Assembly: GCA_046313435.1 (NCBI GenBank) | Contig: JBKBYG010000001.1 | Location: 71,421 to 135,420, forward strand | Length of the DNA: 64,000 bases | Direction of reading: 5' to 3' | From: JBKBYG01 sp046313435 | GTDB taxonomy: Bacteria > Pseudomonadota > Alphaproteobacteria > Rickettsiales > Arcanibacteraceae | Program-made: the position numbers and the translations under genes | In this document: positions 15,824-24,357 of the stretch, piece by piece | How the letters are laid out: each line of letters starts with the position of its first letter | How positions within the stretch are numbered: position 1 is the first letter of the stretch | Notes under the pieces: generated by a model | What the model saw: only the letters and a program-made list of their open reading frames with translations | Databases searched by the model: none | Told to the model about the DNA's origin: nothing

Positions 15824-16360
15824 ATGAAGTTCTTGAACAAAATTTTATATATATTTCTTTTCTTAATATTAACTAATTGTAATGCAGATATTAGTTCTGA
15901 GATCTATAAACCTTTAAGATTTACTAAGGATCCATATAAATTTGATGTAAGTAAAATTATAATCGATACAGAGAAGAATTCTATAGATGTTCATGATAGG
16001 AATTCACAGCTTTTATTAGATGCTTTAAAAATATGGGTAAATGATCGGTTAATTGCTAATGGTGAAAATAAAATTTTAAAAATAGTAATTAAAAATGCAA
16101 AAATTACAAATTATCCTGATGAACAATACCAAGGCGATTTAAGTATTAGTTTAGAAATCTATGATGAAGATTTGTTATTTCCTGTTATGGAAAGTAATTT
16201 TGAATTATCACATACATCATATATTCAAGAAGATGCTACAATTTACGAAAGACAATCAGCTGTATATGAAATTATAAAGAAGCTTATTAGTAATTTTAAT
16301 CAAGATATTGATAATAATATTATAAATTATTTTGGAAGATTTTTATCAATTTCTAATTGA
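15824..16360 (+). CDS. putative lipoprotein, unknown function
   Basis: A hydrophobic N-terminus (ILYIFLFLILTNC) ends in a lipobox-like LTNC with Cys19, so it is probably a membrane-anchored lipoprotein of 178 residues. The rest is a mixed alpha/beta domain with strands such as KILKIVIKNAKI and LSISLEIYDED. I do not recognise the family. It follows frr closely and is probably in the same transcript. A strong inverted repeat after the stop may end that transcript. Confidence 0.75.
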   Translation: MKFLNKILYIFLFLILTNCNADISSEIYKPLRFTKDPYKFDVSKIIIDTEKNSIDVHDRNSQLLLDALKIWVNDRLIANGENKILKIVIKNAKITNYPDEQYQGDLSISLEIYDEDLLFPVMESNFELSHTSYIQEDATIYERQSAVYEIIKKLISNFNQDIDNNIINYFGRFLSISN

Positions 16361-16365
16361 AAAGC

Positions 16366-16414
16366 AAATTTTAATCTGCTTATTTGACAGAAATTCATAA
16401 GCAGACTAAAATTT
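16366..16414. terminator. inverted repeat, likely two-way terminator
   Basis: Arms of 18 bases (16366-16383 and 16397-16414, AAATTTTAATCTGCTTAT type) match with one mismatch and enclose 13 bases. They are A-rich on one flank and T-rich on the other, so termination in both directions is possible. It lies between the converging lipoprotein and phoB genes. Confidence 0.6.
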
Positions 16415-16418
16415 AGAC

Positions 16419-16508
16419 TTAAGTTGAAGTTTTTAATGTCGCGTTCATCACTTGCTTATTATTTCTGTAGGCTGGACTGCTTGCGGCTAATTACCTCAAC
16501 TAATTTAC
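16419..16508. repeat. possible diverged palindromic repeat
   Basis: The ends AAGTTGAAGT and ACCTCAACTAAT are partly inverted. The interior (CGTTCATCACTTGCTTA) loosely resembles the centre of the repeat at 7866-7974. It is too diverged to assign firmly. Confidence 0.3.
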
Positions 16509-16529
16509 TATAATACATATAATACCTAT

Positions 16530-17276
16530 TTAATCATTTCCTGGACCATCTAAGCTATAGCCTGCGGAGCGGATAGTTTTAATAAAATGTAAGTCTTCAT
16601 TAGGATCTTTCAGAGCGCTTCTAAGTCTATTAATATGTACATCTATTGTACGTGTCTCAACTTGACTATCGTAACCCCATACGTAGGACATAATATATTC
16701 ACGAGACAATATACGTTTAGGATATTCCATTAAACATTGAAGTATTTTAAATTCTGTAGGACCTAAATGTACTTCTTTACCATTTCGTGTAACTTTATAA
16801 GAAGCAAGGTCAATTTTTAAGCCTTTATATTCTAATATTTTAGTGGTAAACATTGGTCTTGTTCTACGGAAAATAGCCTTGATTCTTGCTACTAATTCAT
16901 TAGGTGAGAAAGGTTTTACAATGTAATCATCAACTCCACTATCTAATCCTTTAACCTTATCAAATTCCTCACCTTTAGCTGTAAGCATTATAATAGGAAT
17001 ATTTTTAGTTTCATGTTTAGTTCTTAAAATTGTACATACTTCAATTCCTGATAAACCTGGTAACATCCAATCTAAAATAATTATATCAGGTTTAATTTCT
17101 TTAACCATTTTTAAAGCTTCATCACCATTGACTGCCTGCTTTGTAGTGAATCCATGGCGTTCCAAGCTATATGCAAGCATTGTACGAATTGGTTCTTCAT
17201 CATCTACAATAAGTACTAATGGTGTTAAAGGTACCGTGTTTTCTGATAATGAAGAATTTGCAGTTACTGTAGACAT
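16530..17276 (-). CDS. phoB: phosphate regulon response regulator PhoB
   Basis: A 248-residue OmpR/PhoB-type regulator. The receiver domain has DDEEP, the phosphoacceptor in IIILDWMLPG, the TAKGEE switch region and the KPFSPNEL motif. The C-terminal winged helix has LGPTEFKILQCLMEYPKRILSRE and the RTIDVHINRLRSAL recognition region. Adjacency to pst genes supports PhoB over other family members. The partner kinase PhoR is not in the window. The gene is 161 bases after pstB and has an AGGA ribosome-binding site, so it may have its own promoter. Confidence 0.88.
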   Translation of the reverse strand: MSTVTANSSLSENTVPLTPLVLIVDDEEPIRTMLAYSLERHGFTTKQAVNGDEALKMVKEIKPDIIILDWMLPGLSGIEVCTILRTKHETKNIPIIMLTAKGEEFDKVKGLDSGVDDYIVKPFSPNELVARIKAIFRRTRPMFTTKILEYKGLKIDLASYKVTRNGKEVHLGPTEFKILQCLMEYPKRILSREYIMSYVWGYDSQVETRTIDVHINRLRSALKDPNEDLHFIKTIRSAGYSLDGPGND

Positions 17277-17437
17277 AATTTAATCCTATATTTTAATTTA
17301 ATTAAATTCTTTTTCCAATTTTTAAAGAAAGATTTTTAATTAGTATTCTTATTACATAATAGTAATATATAATTTTTCTTAAAATTTAAATAGAAATTTA
17401 CAATTGTAATAAAAGAATTTTATATAAATTATTAATT

Positions 17438-18196
17438 TTAGCTATATCGTCCAGTAATATAGTCCTGAGTCAGTTGAAGAGTTGGATTAGTAAATAATAT
17501 TTGAGTTTCATTAAATTCAATGATTTTGCCACAATTGAAAAAAGCTGTATAATCAGATATGCGTGCTGCTTGTTGCATTGAATGAGTAACTATTACGATT
17601 GTAAAATTTGTTTTTAATTCGTCTATTAATTCTTCAATTTTAGCTGTAGCAATAGGATCTAGCGCTGAACAAGGTTCATCCATTAAGATTATTTCAGGAT
17701 TTATCGCAATAGCTCTAGCAATACATAATCTTTGCTGTTGTCCTCCAGATAATGAAGTGGCAATAGTATGTAAGCGATCTTTTACTTCGTTAAATAACCC
17801 AGCTTTCTTCAAACTGGTTTCAACTATTTCATCAAGATGATTCTTATTCTTGACCATTCCATGAATTTTTGGAGCATAAGCAATATTTTCATATATTGAT
17901 TTTAAAAAAGGATTAGGTTTCTGAAAAACCATACCTACTTTTGTTCGTAACAATACAACATCAATTGATTTATGATATATATTTTTGCCATCAAGCAGAA
18001 GTTCTCCGGTAACCTTACAATCAATAATATTATCATTCATGCGGTTTATACAACGTAAGAAAGAGGATTTACCGCATCCAGAGGCACCAATCAAAGCTGT
18101 AACCTTATTTTGATATAAGTCTAAATTTATATCAAAGAGAGATTGCTTAGTACCATAAAATAAATTTAAATTATGTGAAGAAATCTTAATATTCAT
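17438..18196 (-). CDS. pstB: phosphate ABC transporter ATP-binding protein
   Basis: PstB energises high-affinity phosphate uptake. The 252 residues carry Walker A (GASGCGKSSFLRC), the Q-loop GMVFQKPNPF, the signature LSGGQQQRLCIARA and Walker B IILMDEPCSALDP. The KPNPFLKSIYENIAYAP segment is specific for PstB. Its start ATG overlaps the stop of the preceding LD-carboxypeptidase gene (ATGA). In most bacteria phoU follows pstB; here phoB follows. Confidence 0.96.
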   Translation of the reverse strand: MNIKISSHNLNLFYGTKQSLFDINLDLYQNKVTALIGASGCGKSSFLRCINRMNDNIIDCKVTGELLLDGKNIYHKSIDVVLLRTKVGMVFQKPNPFLKSIYENIAYAPKIHGMVKNKNHLDEIVETSLKKAGLFNEVKDRLHTIATSLSGGQQQRLCIARAIAINPEIILMDEPCSALDPIATAKIEELIDELKTNFTIVIVTHSMQQAARISDYTAFFNCGKIIEFNETQILFTNPTLQLTQDYITGRYS

Positions 18197-19164
18197 ATCA
18201 TTCCACTATCGCAAGTTAATTTAATTCTCTCATTAAACAACAATGTAGATTCAGTCCCAAAAGGCAAAGGATGATTAATTTTGCCATGTCCAAATCCAGC
18301 ACCATGAATTACAGGTATAGTCATTTTATTTGCAAATCGGTTAATTGCCATATCGATCATTTCTTTATTTTCTTCAGCTGTCGGAGTAAAATCACCAATG
18401 ATAATTGCTTTTGAATCTTTTAATATTTTAGTTTGATATAGATGTTCTAAGGTTCTATCGACTCGATAAGCATATTCATTTACATCTTCAAGTAGCACTA
18501 TTTTATTTTTCGCATCTAATTGCCAAACTGTTCCAATACTGTTTTGAATTAAGCATAAATTACCACCTGTAATTTTTCCTCTAATAGTTTGAGAAGTTTT
18601 TGCAGCATTATTTAAAGGAGTAAAATGATCGTATGCTACTTGATTTCTTTCTCCAAAAATCAAACTTACTAATTCTTTTTCAGAAGCTGAATCATAATAA
18701 TCATTTATAAATTGCTTTAAACATTTGCCATGAATACTAGGCCAGCCCCACTTATTTTGAAGAAATAAATGAAGTACAGTGATATCGCTAAATCCAATAA
18801 GTAATTTAGGAAAAGGAGGAGGAGAAAGCTTATCTAATTCTTCAATTAGTCTTGTACAGCCATATCCACCTCTAATACACCATATTATCTTAGAATCTTC
18901 TGAATATAATGCATTTTTAAGATGTTCTAATCTTATTTCATCTGTATTTGCACAAAATATATCATATTTTTTAGCTTTTAATTCCTCTTGAGAAGCAATA
19001 ATGTTACCCGGAATTCTTGGTATGAGTTTAAGCTTTTCAAGAAAATCTTTAACTTTATTAATTTCATCACTATAAAAATTATGTGCTGAACCTGGGGCTA
19101 TAACTTCAACAATATCTCCTGTGTTTAATTTTTGCCAGCCGTAAGGATTATAATTTTTTTTCAT
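18193..19164 (-). CDS. LD-carboxypeptidase, S66 family
   Basis: A 323-residue serine peptidase of the S66 family (LdcA/MccF), which cuts L,D-bonds in recycled muropeptides or detoxifies peptide-nucleotide compounds. The family triad can be placed: serine in LLIGFSDITVLH, glutamate in VLLEDVNEYAYRVDRTL and histidine in GAGFGHGKINHPLPFG. The IWCIRGGYGCTRLIEELD segment is also typical. It has no signal peptide, so it is cytoplasmic. It is inserted between pstA and pstB, overlapping pstB by four bases and pstA by 17 bases. That is an unusual place for this gene. Confidence 0.9.
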   Translation of the reverse strand: MKKNYNPYGWQKLNTGDIVEVIAPGSAHNFYSDEINKVKDFLEKLKLIPRIPGNIIASQEELKAKKYDIFCANTDEIRLEHLKNALYSEDSKIIWCIRGGYGCTRLIEELDKLSPPPFPKLLIGFSDITVLHLFLQNKWGWPSIHGKCLKQFINDYYDSASEKELVSLIFGERNQVAYDHFTPLNNAAKTSQTIRGKITGGNLCLIQNSIGTVWQLDAKNKIVLLEDVNEYAYRVDRTLEHLYQTKILKDSKAIIIGDFTPTAEENKEMIDMAINRFANKMTIPVIHGAGFGHGKINHPLPFGTESTLLFNERIKLTCDSGMI

Positions 19165-20470
19165 ATTTTTTTCTAATAAAAATTACAATAATATTTAAGA
19201 AAATGATGATAAATACTAAAAGCAATATTGCAACTGAAACTTTATTTTTAAAAGCTATTTCAGGGCTATTTGCCCATAAATAAATTTGGGTCGGAAGTAC
19301 GGTAGTAGCAGAAAATATATTTTTAGGTGAATTGATAATAAATGCAACCATTCCAATAAGAATTAAAGGAGCCGTTTCACCAATTGCTCTTGTAATTGCA
19401 ATAATTATACCATTAAGTATTGCTGGGAAAGTAAGCGGAAGTATATGATGCATTACTACTTGCATCTTCGATATCCCTAATGCTAACACATTTTCCTTTA
19501 ATGATTTAGGTACTGACCTTATAGCTTGTCTAAAATTAAAAATCATTATAGGTAAGATGATTAAGGATAAAGTTAATCCTGCAGCAATACTTGAAGATCT
19601 GGGGAATTGATAGAATTCTATAAATAAAATTAGTCCAATTAAACCAAAAACAATAGAAGGTACAGATGCAAGATTACTAATAGTTAATTCTATAAAATTT
19701 GAAAATTTATTTTGAGGTGCAAATTCTTCTAAATATATTGAAGTTATAAGGGCTATAGGTAATGATACAGCTATACAAATTAATATAGTAAAAATTGAGC
19801 CAATTAAGGCAACTTTAAGGCCTGCCTTTTCTGAATATCTTGAATCAGAATTATTAAATAAACTATAATTGAAATTTAATTTTATATAATTAGATTTTTT
19901 TAAACTTTCAAGAATGGAAATTTGACTTTTAGTTAAATTATTAGAGTTAAAATTACCTTTTAAATATTCAGTACTTAAAGAATTCAATGGTAATTTTATC
20001 TTTATGCAATTATCTTTATAAGAGAGTTGATGTTTTAATTTTAAAATATTAGATGCTTTGTATAACCCTGCTTCTTTGTACGCTTCACTACTGCGTTCCA
20101 AGTCACCTTCGCATTCTCTTGAGCAAGCGGCTTCTGCAAGGCGTCTAATATCTAATATAGCAGAATCGCTAATTAAACTTTTTAATATAATAACATCCTC
20201 TTCATTTGATACAAAAGGTTGTAAAGCTGAATCATAAATTTTACTATAATCCTTATTTTTAATTAAATCAGAATTTATATATACTCTAGCTTCAATTTCA
20301 TATTTTTTTAAAGCCGATAATGCATTGCTAATTAAATTACTAAACATAACGAATATTATTACAAATAAAAAGGTAATTGCGGCATAACAACAGGACTTAA
20401 AAAAAATTTCAAACCAATATCTTTTTTTTAGATTCACTTTTATACTTGGATTAACTGATAAATTATTCAT
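19148..20470 (-). CDS. pstA: phosphate ABC transporter permease PstA
   Basis: A 440-residue permease. The N-terminal membrane helix and the following periplasmic stretch of about 150 residues match the DUF3333-type extension seen in alphaproteobacterial PstA. The ABC permease domain then starts near residue 215, with the EAA-like loop containing IRSVPKSLKENVLALGISKMQVVMHHILP and the GETAPLILIGM segment. It overlaps pstC by eight bases. Together with PstC it forms the phosphate channel. Confidence 0.93.
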   Translation of the reverse strand: MNNLSVNPSIKVNLKKRYWFEIFFKSCCYAAITFLFVIIFVMFSNLISNALSALKKYEIEARVYINSDLIKNKDYSKIYDSALQPFVSNEEDVIILKSLISDSAILDIRRLAEAACSRECEGDLERSSEAYKEAGLYKASNILKLKHQLSYKDNCIKIKLPLNSLSTEYLKGNFNSNNLTKSQISILESLKKSNYIKLNFNYSLFNNSDSRYSEKAGLKVALIGSIFTILICIAVSLPIALITSIYLEEFAPQNKFSNFIELTISNLASVPSIVFGLIGLILFIEFYQFPRSSSIAAGLTLSLIILPIMIFNFRQAIRSVPKSLKENVLALGISKMQVVMHHILPLTFPAILNGIIIAITRAIGETAPLILIGMVAFIINSPKNIFSATTVLPTQIYLWANSPEIAFKNKVSVAILLLVFIIIFLNIIVIFIRKKYEKKL

Positions 20471-21647
20471 AATATTTACTATATTTCTTCGTTATTAGAA
20501 ATGAGATCAAATTTAAGATTAGCGTCATTACAAATAAAATAAAAGCGAGCCCAAATGCGGCTAATGTCTTTGGGCTATTAAATTCTTGATCACCTGTAAG
20601 TAATAGTACAATCTGAGCAGTCAAGCTAGTAACAGAATTCAATGGATTGAAAGTTAAATTAGCTGCAAGTCCTGATGCCATAGTTACAATCATTGTTTCA
20701 CCTATGGCCCTTGATATAGCAAGTAAAATTACACTCAGTAAATTTGGCATTGCCGAAGGTAGTATAATCTTTGTAATTGTTTCAGCCTTTGTTGCCCCAA
20801 GGGCAAAAGACGCATCTCTATGAGTTTTTGAAATAGAATTAAATACTTCATAACTTAGTGACATTACAAATGGGATTATCATAATTCCCATTACTATTCC
20901 AGCATTCAATGCACTTTCTGTGGAGATATTAATGTTAAAATATTCTCCAATATTCCGTATTTTAGGACCAATAATTAAAGCTGCAAAATATCCATAAACA
21001 ATCGTAGGAATAGCGGAGAGTATTTCAATTACAGGTTTTACTAAAAGTTTAGTCTTATTAGAAGCATATTCCGATAAATAAATTGCTGATAATATTCCTA
21101 TTGGTACAGATATAATGATGGAAATTATAACAATTAATAATGTGCCAAGTAAAACTGGAATAACTCCAAAACTATAGTTTAACTCTTCTATTGAATCTGT
21201 CTGCGGGCTCCAATTGAGTCCAAAAAGAAAATCTCCGACATTTATTAAATGAAAAAACTTTAATGTTTCTTTGAACAATAAAATAATTATGAGACTTGAT
21301 ATTAATATACATATTAAACTAATTAATAAGAAGAAATTTTTAAGTATCAAATCATAATTTTGGCGCGCGTTAAATGAAAGATCAATTTTATAAAAAATAA
21401 ATGATATAAATAGATTCAGGGCTAATAAACTTGATATATTGAAAAAAACGCTTTCATTTAAAAAAAAGATTTTTTTAATTAAAAGGGAAGATACAAATAG
21501 AATATTGAATAAAGATATTATAAATAATCCATAATAATGAGGATTACAAACAGGCTTAATAGACAATTTATAGGATAATCGCTTAATTTTAGTTTTAGCT
21601 AAATTATAATACAGGAAATTAGATATAAATAAAATCAACCAAATCAT
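20463..21647 (-). CDS. pstC: phosphate ABC transporter permease PstC
   Basis: A 394-residue membrane protein with several N-terminal helices before the permease domain. The domain has the FSFGVIPVLLGTL entry, the EILSAIPTIVYGYFAALI helix, the FALGATKAETITKIILPSAMP coupling loop and GETMIVTMASG. The long N-terminus is usual for alphaproteobacterial PstC. The upstream EAL-like gene ends three bases before its start. No gene for the phosphate-binding protein PstS is in the window. Confidence 0.93.
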   Translation of the reverse strand: MIWLILFISNFLYYNLAKTKIKRLSYKLSIKPVCNPHYYGLFIISLFNILFVSSLLIKKIFFLNESVFFNISSLLALNLFISFIFYKIDLSFNARQNYDLILKNFFLLISLICILISSLIIILLFKETLKFFHLINVGDFLFGLNWSPQTDSIEELNYSFGVIPVLLGTLLIVIISIIISVPIGILSAIYLSEYASNKTKLLVKPVIEILSAIPTIVYGYFAALIIGPKIRNIGEYFNINISTESALNAGIVMGIMIIPFVMSLSYEVFNSISKTHRDASFALGATKAETITKIILPSAMPNLLSVILLAISRAIGETMIVTMASGLAANLTFNPLNSVTSLTAQIVLLLTGDQEFNSPKTLAAFGLAFILFVMTLILNLISFLITKKYSKYYE

Positions 21648-21650
21648 AAT

Positions 21651-22820
21651 TTATCGTAGGTTATTAACCATTTTATCTACATGCCAGCCTTGGAATAGCG
21701 ATATTCCTAAAGCCTTCCCGTATTCAATAGCATCTTCATTATCGCATCTACATAAAATAATTCTATTTACTCCACATTTTTTTATTGATTTAATTAATTT
21801 TAAATTTTCATTACTACCTAATGAAGATATTGTATCACAGTTCCATTGTAATTTTACTAAATCAAAACCTAAACTTTCGCGATCTAATTGATTAAAACTC
21901 AAATTATTTAGTCCATCTAAGCATACTTTGTACCCGGATTTTTGTAAATATTCTTTAGCAGTAATAAAAGCAGAAATATTACTAAAAACATCTGATACAT
22001 TTATTTCTATTATGATTGAAGTTTTTTGAGCAGGCTGAATAACTTTGTCAAAACTATAAAATTTTTCTGACAAAATTGTATTTATATTTAAATTTATACT
22101 TATTGATTTATTAGAAAAACTATTAATTTTATTTTTAAGCATTTCTAGTACTTGCTCATCTAATCTATGTGTAAGATAGCGGAATAATATTGAATTTGGA
22201 TTAGTTTTAAGTTGATAATCAAAGGAATGACAAAGATGGGCAATGCTTACATATATTTCCGAAAATAAGGGTCTTGGAATATTTGTAGATAATGCAACAA
22301 TATTTTGAGTACGCATTAAAGGCAATATTTCAGCATTCATTATATCGCTTTCAATAGAAAACAAAGAATTTGCAGTCAACTCTAGAACAGTTGTTTTTTT
22401 ACGGGAAAAATCTTTTTCAGTAGCTTTTACTGATGAATCATTATTCAAATTATTAAAGAATTTTTCCCAATCAGTAAGTAAATAATAAGAGGTACAGAAA
22501 TCTGGATTTTCAATTCCTTCAGATTTAAATGCTAAAGGGTCATCTATAAACAAATAGCGCAATTCAAAAATTACTTTGCGTAGTACTTCTTTATCTTCAT
22601 TCTGATAAATTACAACTATATCGCCGTCTTTTAAAACAAATATGTCAATTTCATGATTTCTAAAGAATACATTTATTATATTAATACTTATTTTAGTCTG
22701 ATATTCACTTTTATTGTTTTCCTTTAATTTAGAGAAATGAAAATGAACAGCAAAGTGATTTTGACATTTGTCTTTTAAAAATTTAAGTTGCTCTATTAAT
22801 CTTAATTTATTGTTATCCAT
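21651..22820 (-). CDS. degenerate EAL-domain protein
   Basis: A 389-residue cytoplasmic protein. The C-terminal half follows the outline of an EAL (c-di-GMP phosphodiesterase) domain: a helix with EILPLMRTQNIVALSTNIPRP, then GYKVCLDGLNNLSF where DDFG would be, then FDLVKLQW, and finally ALGISLFQGWHVD where LGxxxxQGY would be. The catalytic EAL, DD and EGVE motifs are absent, so enzymatic activity is unlikely. The N-terminal half is not recognised. It is the first gene of the pst operon, only three bases from pstC. A regulatory role, perhaps as a ligand-binding pseudoenzyme, is inference. Confidence 0.72.
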   Translation of the reverse strand: MDNNKLRLIEQLKFLKDKCQNHFAVHFHFSKLKENNKSEYQTKISINIINVFFRNHEIDIFVLKDGDIVVIYQNEDKEVLRKVIFELRYLFIDDPLAFKSEGIENPDFCTSYYLLTDWEKFFNNLNNDSSVKATEKDFSRKKTTVLELTANSLFSIESDIMNAEILPLMRTQNIVALSTNIPRPLFSEIYVSIAHLCHSFDYQLKTNPNSILFRYLTHRLDEQVLEMLKNKINSFSNKSISINLNINTILSEKFYSFDKVIQPAQKTSIIIEINVSDVFSNISAFITAKEYLQKSGYKVCLDGLNNLSFNQLDRESLGFDLVKLQWNCDTISSLGSNENLKLIKSIKKCGVNRIILCRCDNEDAIEYGKALGISLFQGWHVDKMVNNLR

Positions 22821-22873
22821 AGAATCCGCATTTATAATTATTATAATCTATTATCTTATATAATTTGTCCTAA

Positions 22874-23437
22874 TTAAACATAAATAATATTTTTCTCAGT
22901 TACTATAATATCAACTTTTTGATCATGCGCTAAATAAGGCAAAGATTGCACAATTTGGAAATCGAAACAAGGAGCAATAACAGTAATGCCATTAGTTTTT
23001 TTGATTTGATTTAAAGTATAGTCATAATAGCCTCCACCATAACCTAATCTTATACCGTTAATATCGCATGCAATAGAAGGTACAATTACTATTTCTGGAA
23101 ATATTTCTTCATTACTTGTAGGTTCAAAAATATTATATTGTCCAATAAACATATTTTTAATATTTTGAAATTTATAAAATCTCAATAATTTAGTGTTTGG
23201 AAAAATTTTTGGTAAAGCTATATTATAATGATTTTTCAATAATATTGTATATAAATTTAATAAATTTACTTCATTATTAGTAGGGAAATAACTTGCAATA
23301 TTTTTAACAAAAGGAAATTCTTCTAATAGAAGATCAAGAAGATTTTGTGATATGAAATTTGTTTTATCATTTAACAAAGATACATCTGAGTTTAGACGAA
23401 TATCTAAATATTTTTTTCTTAAAAATTTTTTATTCAA
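22874..23437 (-). CDS. fau: 5-formyltetrahydrofolate cyclo-ligase
   Basis: This ATP-dependent enzyme returns 5-formyl-THF to the folate pool. The 187 residues show the N-terminal basic RKKYLDIR, the central IASYFPTNNEVNLL strand, and the C-terminal signature RLGYGGGYYDYTL with the substrate- and ATP-binding glycines. It lies just downstream of a 6S RNA gene and zapA on the same strand, the same order as in E. coli (zapA-ssrS-fau), which supports all three calls. Confidence 0.95.
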   Translation of the reverse strand: MNKKFLRKKYLDIRLNSDVSLLNDKTNFISQNLLDLLLEEFPFVKNIASYFPTNNEVNLLNLYTILLKNHYNIALPKIFPNTKLLRFYKFQNIKNMFIGQYNIFEPTSNEEIFPEIVIVPSIACDINGIRLGYGGGYYDYTLNQIKKTNGITVIAPCFDFQIVQSLPYLAHDQKVDIIVTEKNIIYV

Positions 23438-23457
23438 TATTTGATTACTATATTATG

Positions 23458-23613
23458 TAGCGACCCACATCAGCCGTTGATTAAGTGATCCTCTAAGACC
23501 TGAAGATTCAGGTGGGTGCCATATTACTTAAGCCACGGCGAAAGTAAGGAATAGCTCCCTAAAGGAGATTATTGGTCTCGGGAGATAAGTAATCTGACGC
23601 GCTGCGCAGGCCA
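23458..23613 (-). ncRNA. ssrS: 6S RNA
   Basis: The gap between zapA and fau is much more GC-rich than other gaps and reads, on the - strand, as a long hairpin-forming RNA. The 5' part has AGCGCGTCAG, which pairs with CTGATG and CGCT near the 3' end. A long interrupted stem runs through the middle (CCCGAGACC; CTTTAGGGAG), and there is a 3' stem-loop ACCTGAATCTTCAGGT. The location and a 3' GTGGGTCGCTA-type ending match alphaproteobacterial 6S RNA, which binds the housekeeping RNA polymerase. The ends are approximate, and processing from the zapA transcript is likely. Confidence 0.82.
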
Positions 23614-23627
23614 TAGTTTTAAAAATT

Positions 23628-23960
23628 CTAAATATCAGTATATATTTTTTCTAATCTTTTTGCAAGTGTTTCAACATAATCAGAAACTGCATTTATTGTT
23701 TCAGTTACAGCTAAATCAGAATTTGTATTATTAATTTTATTAGGATTTTCACTCAACTCTTTTATTTCATTTTCCATAATTAAACCCGACATTATAAGAA
23801 GCATTAGATCGTTTGCTTTAGGAAAGTTTGAAGATAAATTTTTTACTCTTTTATCTAAATTAATTGCATAAGCTTTTACTTTTTCTTCTTGCCCTTCATC
23901 ACAAGCTATTTGATAAGTACTGTTTCTAATCGTTATGTTTACTATCGTTGCCATGTTCAC
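23628..23960 (-). CDS. zapA: cell division protein ZapA
   Basis: ZapA crosslinks FtsZ protofilaments. The 110 residues have the N-terminal strand pair of the family (VNITIRNSTYQIAC), then EEKVKAYAINLDKRV, and a C-terminal helix for tetramer formation. ATG 23954 (MATIVN) is an alternative start six bases inside. The start overlaps the preceding coiled-coil gene by about 30 bases. The 6S RNA lies directly downstream. Confidence 0.92.
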   Translation of the reverse strand: MNMATIVNITIRNSTYQIACDEGQEEKVKAYAINLDKRVKNLSSNFPKANDLMLLIMSGLIMENEIKELSENPNKINNTNSDLAVTETINAVSDYVETLAKRLEKIYTDI

Positions 23961-24258
23961 CGTGTAATATATCTTCTATATCATGAATTGAATTATTTAA
24001 TTCTTCAACTACTTCTAAATTTAATAATTTTATATTAGCATATTTTTCATAAATATTAGTATAATTTGCTTCTAATTTTTCTTTTTCATGAGTTATTTGT
24101 AAAAGTTTTTCTTTAAGGGTGGTAATTTCAGAAGTAGAATCCTTTTTAAGTATAGAAAGAAACTTTTGTTCAATAATTGATTCTAAATTTTGAAAAGCAA
24201 GTGCAAGTCTTTCTTTGCTTGTATCAAGTGCATTTTTTATTTCTTGGTTTTCTTCCAT
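23926..24258 (-). CDS. short coiled-coil protein beside zapA (DUF4164-like)
   Basis: A 110-residue protein that is nearly all helical: heptad-like LQITHEKEKLEANYTNIYEKYANIK and a C-terminal EELNNSIHDIEDIL helix. Small coiled-coil proteins of the DUF4164 type occur directly upstream of zapA in other alphaproteobacteria. The overlap with zapA indicates coupled translation and suggests a cell-division-related role, analogous to ZapB-like partners. Function is inferred from position only. Confidence 0.7.
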   Translation of the reverse strand: MEENQEIKNALDTSKERLALAFQNLESIIEQKFLSILKKDSTSEITTLKEKLLQITHEKEKLEANYTNIYEKYANIKLLNLEVVEELNNSIHDIEDILHGEHGNDSKHND

Positions 24259-24357
24259 AGTCTATAAGTATAATTAAAAATTTATTTTATGGTAAATTAT
24301 AAAGTTTCGATGTCAAGCTTTTTAATTCATATTGATAAGTAAAATTTATGTAAAAAT

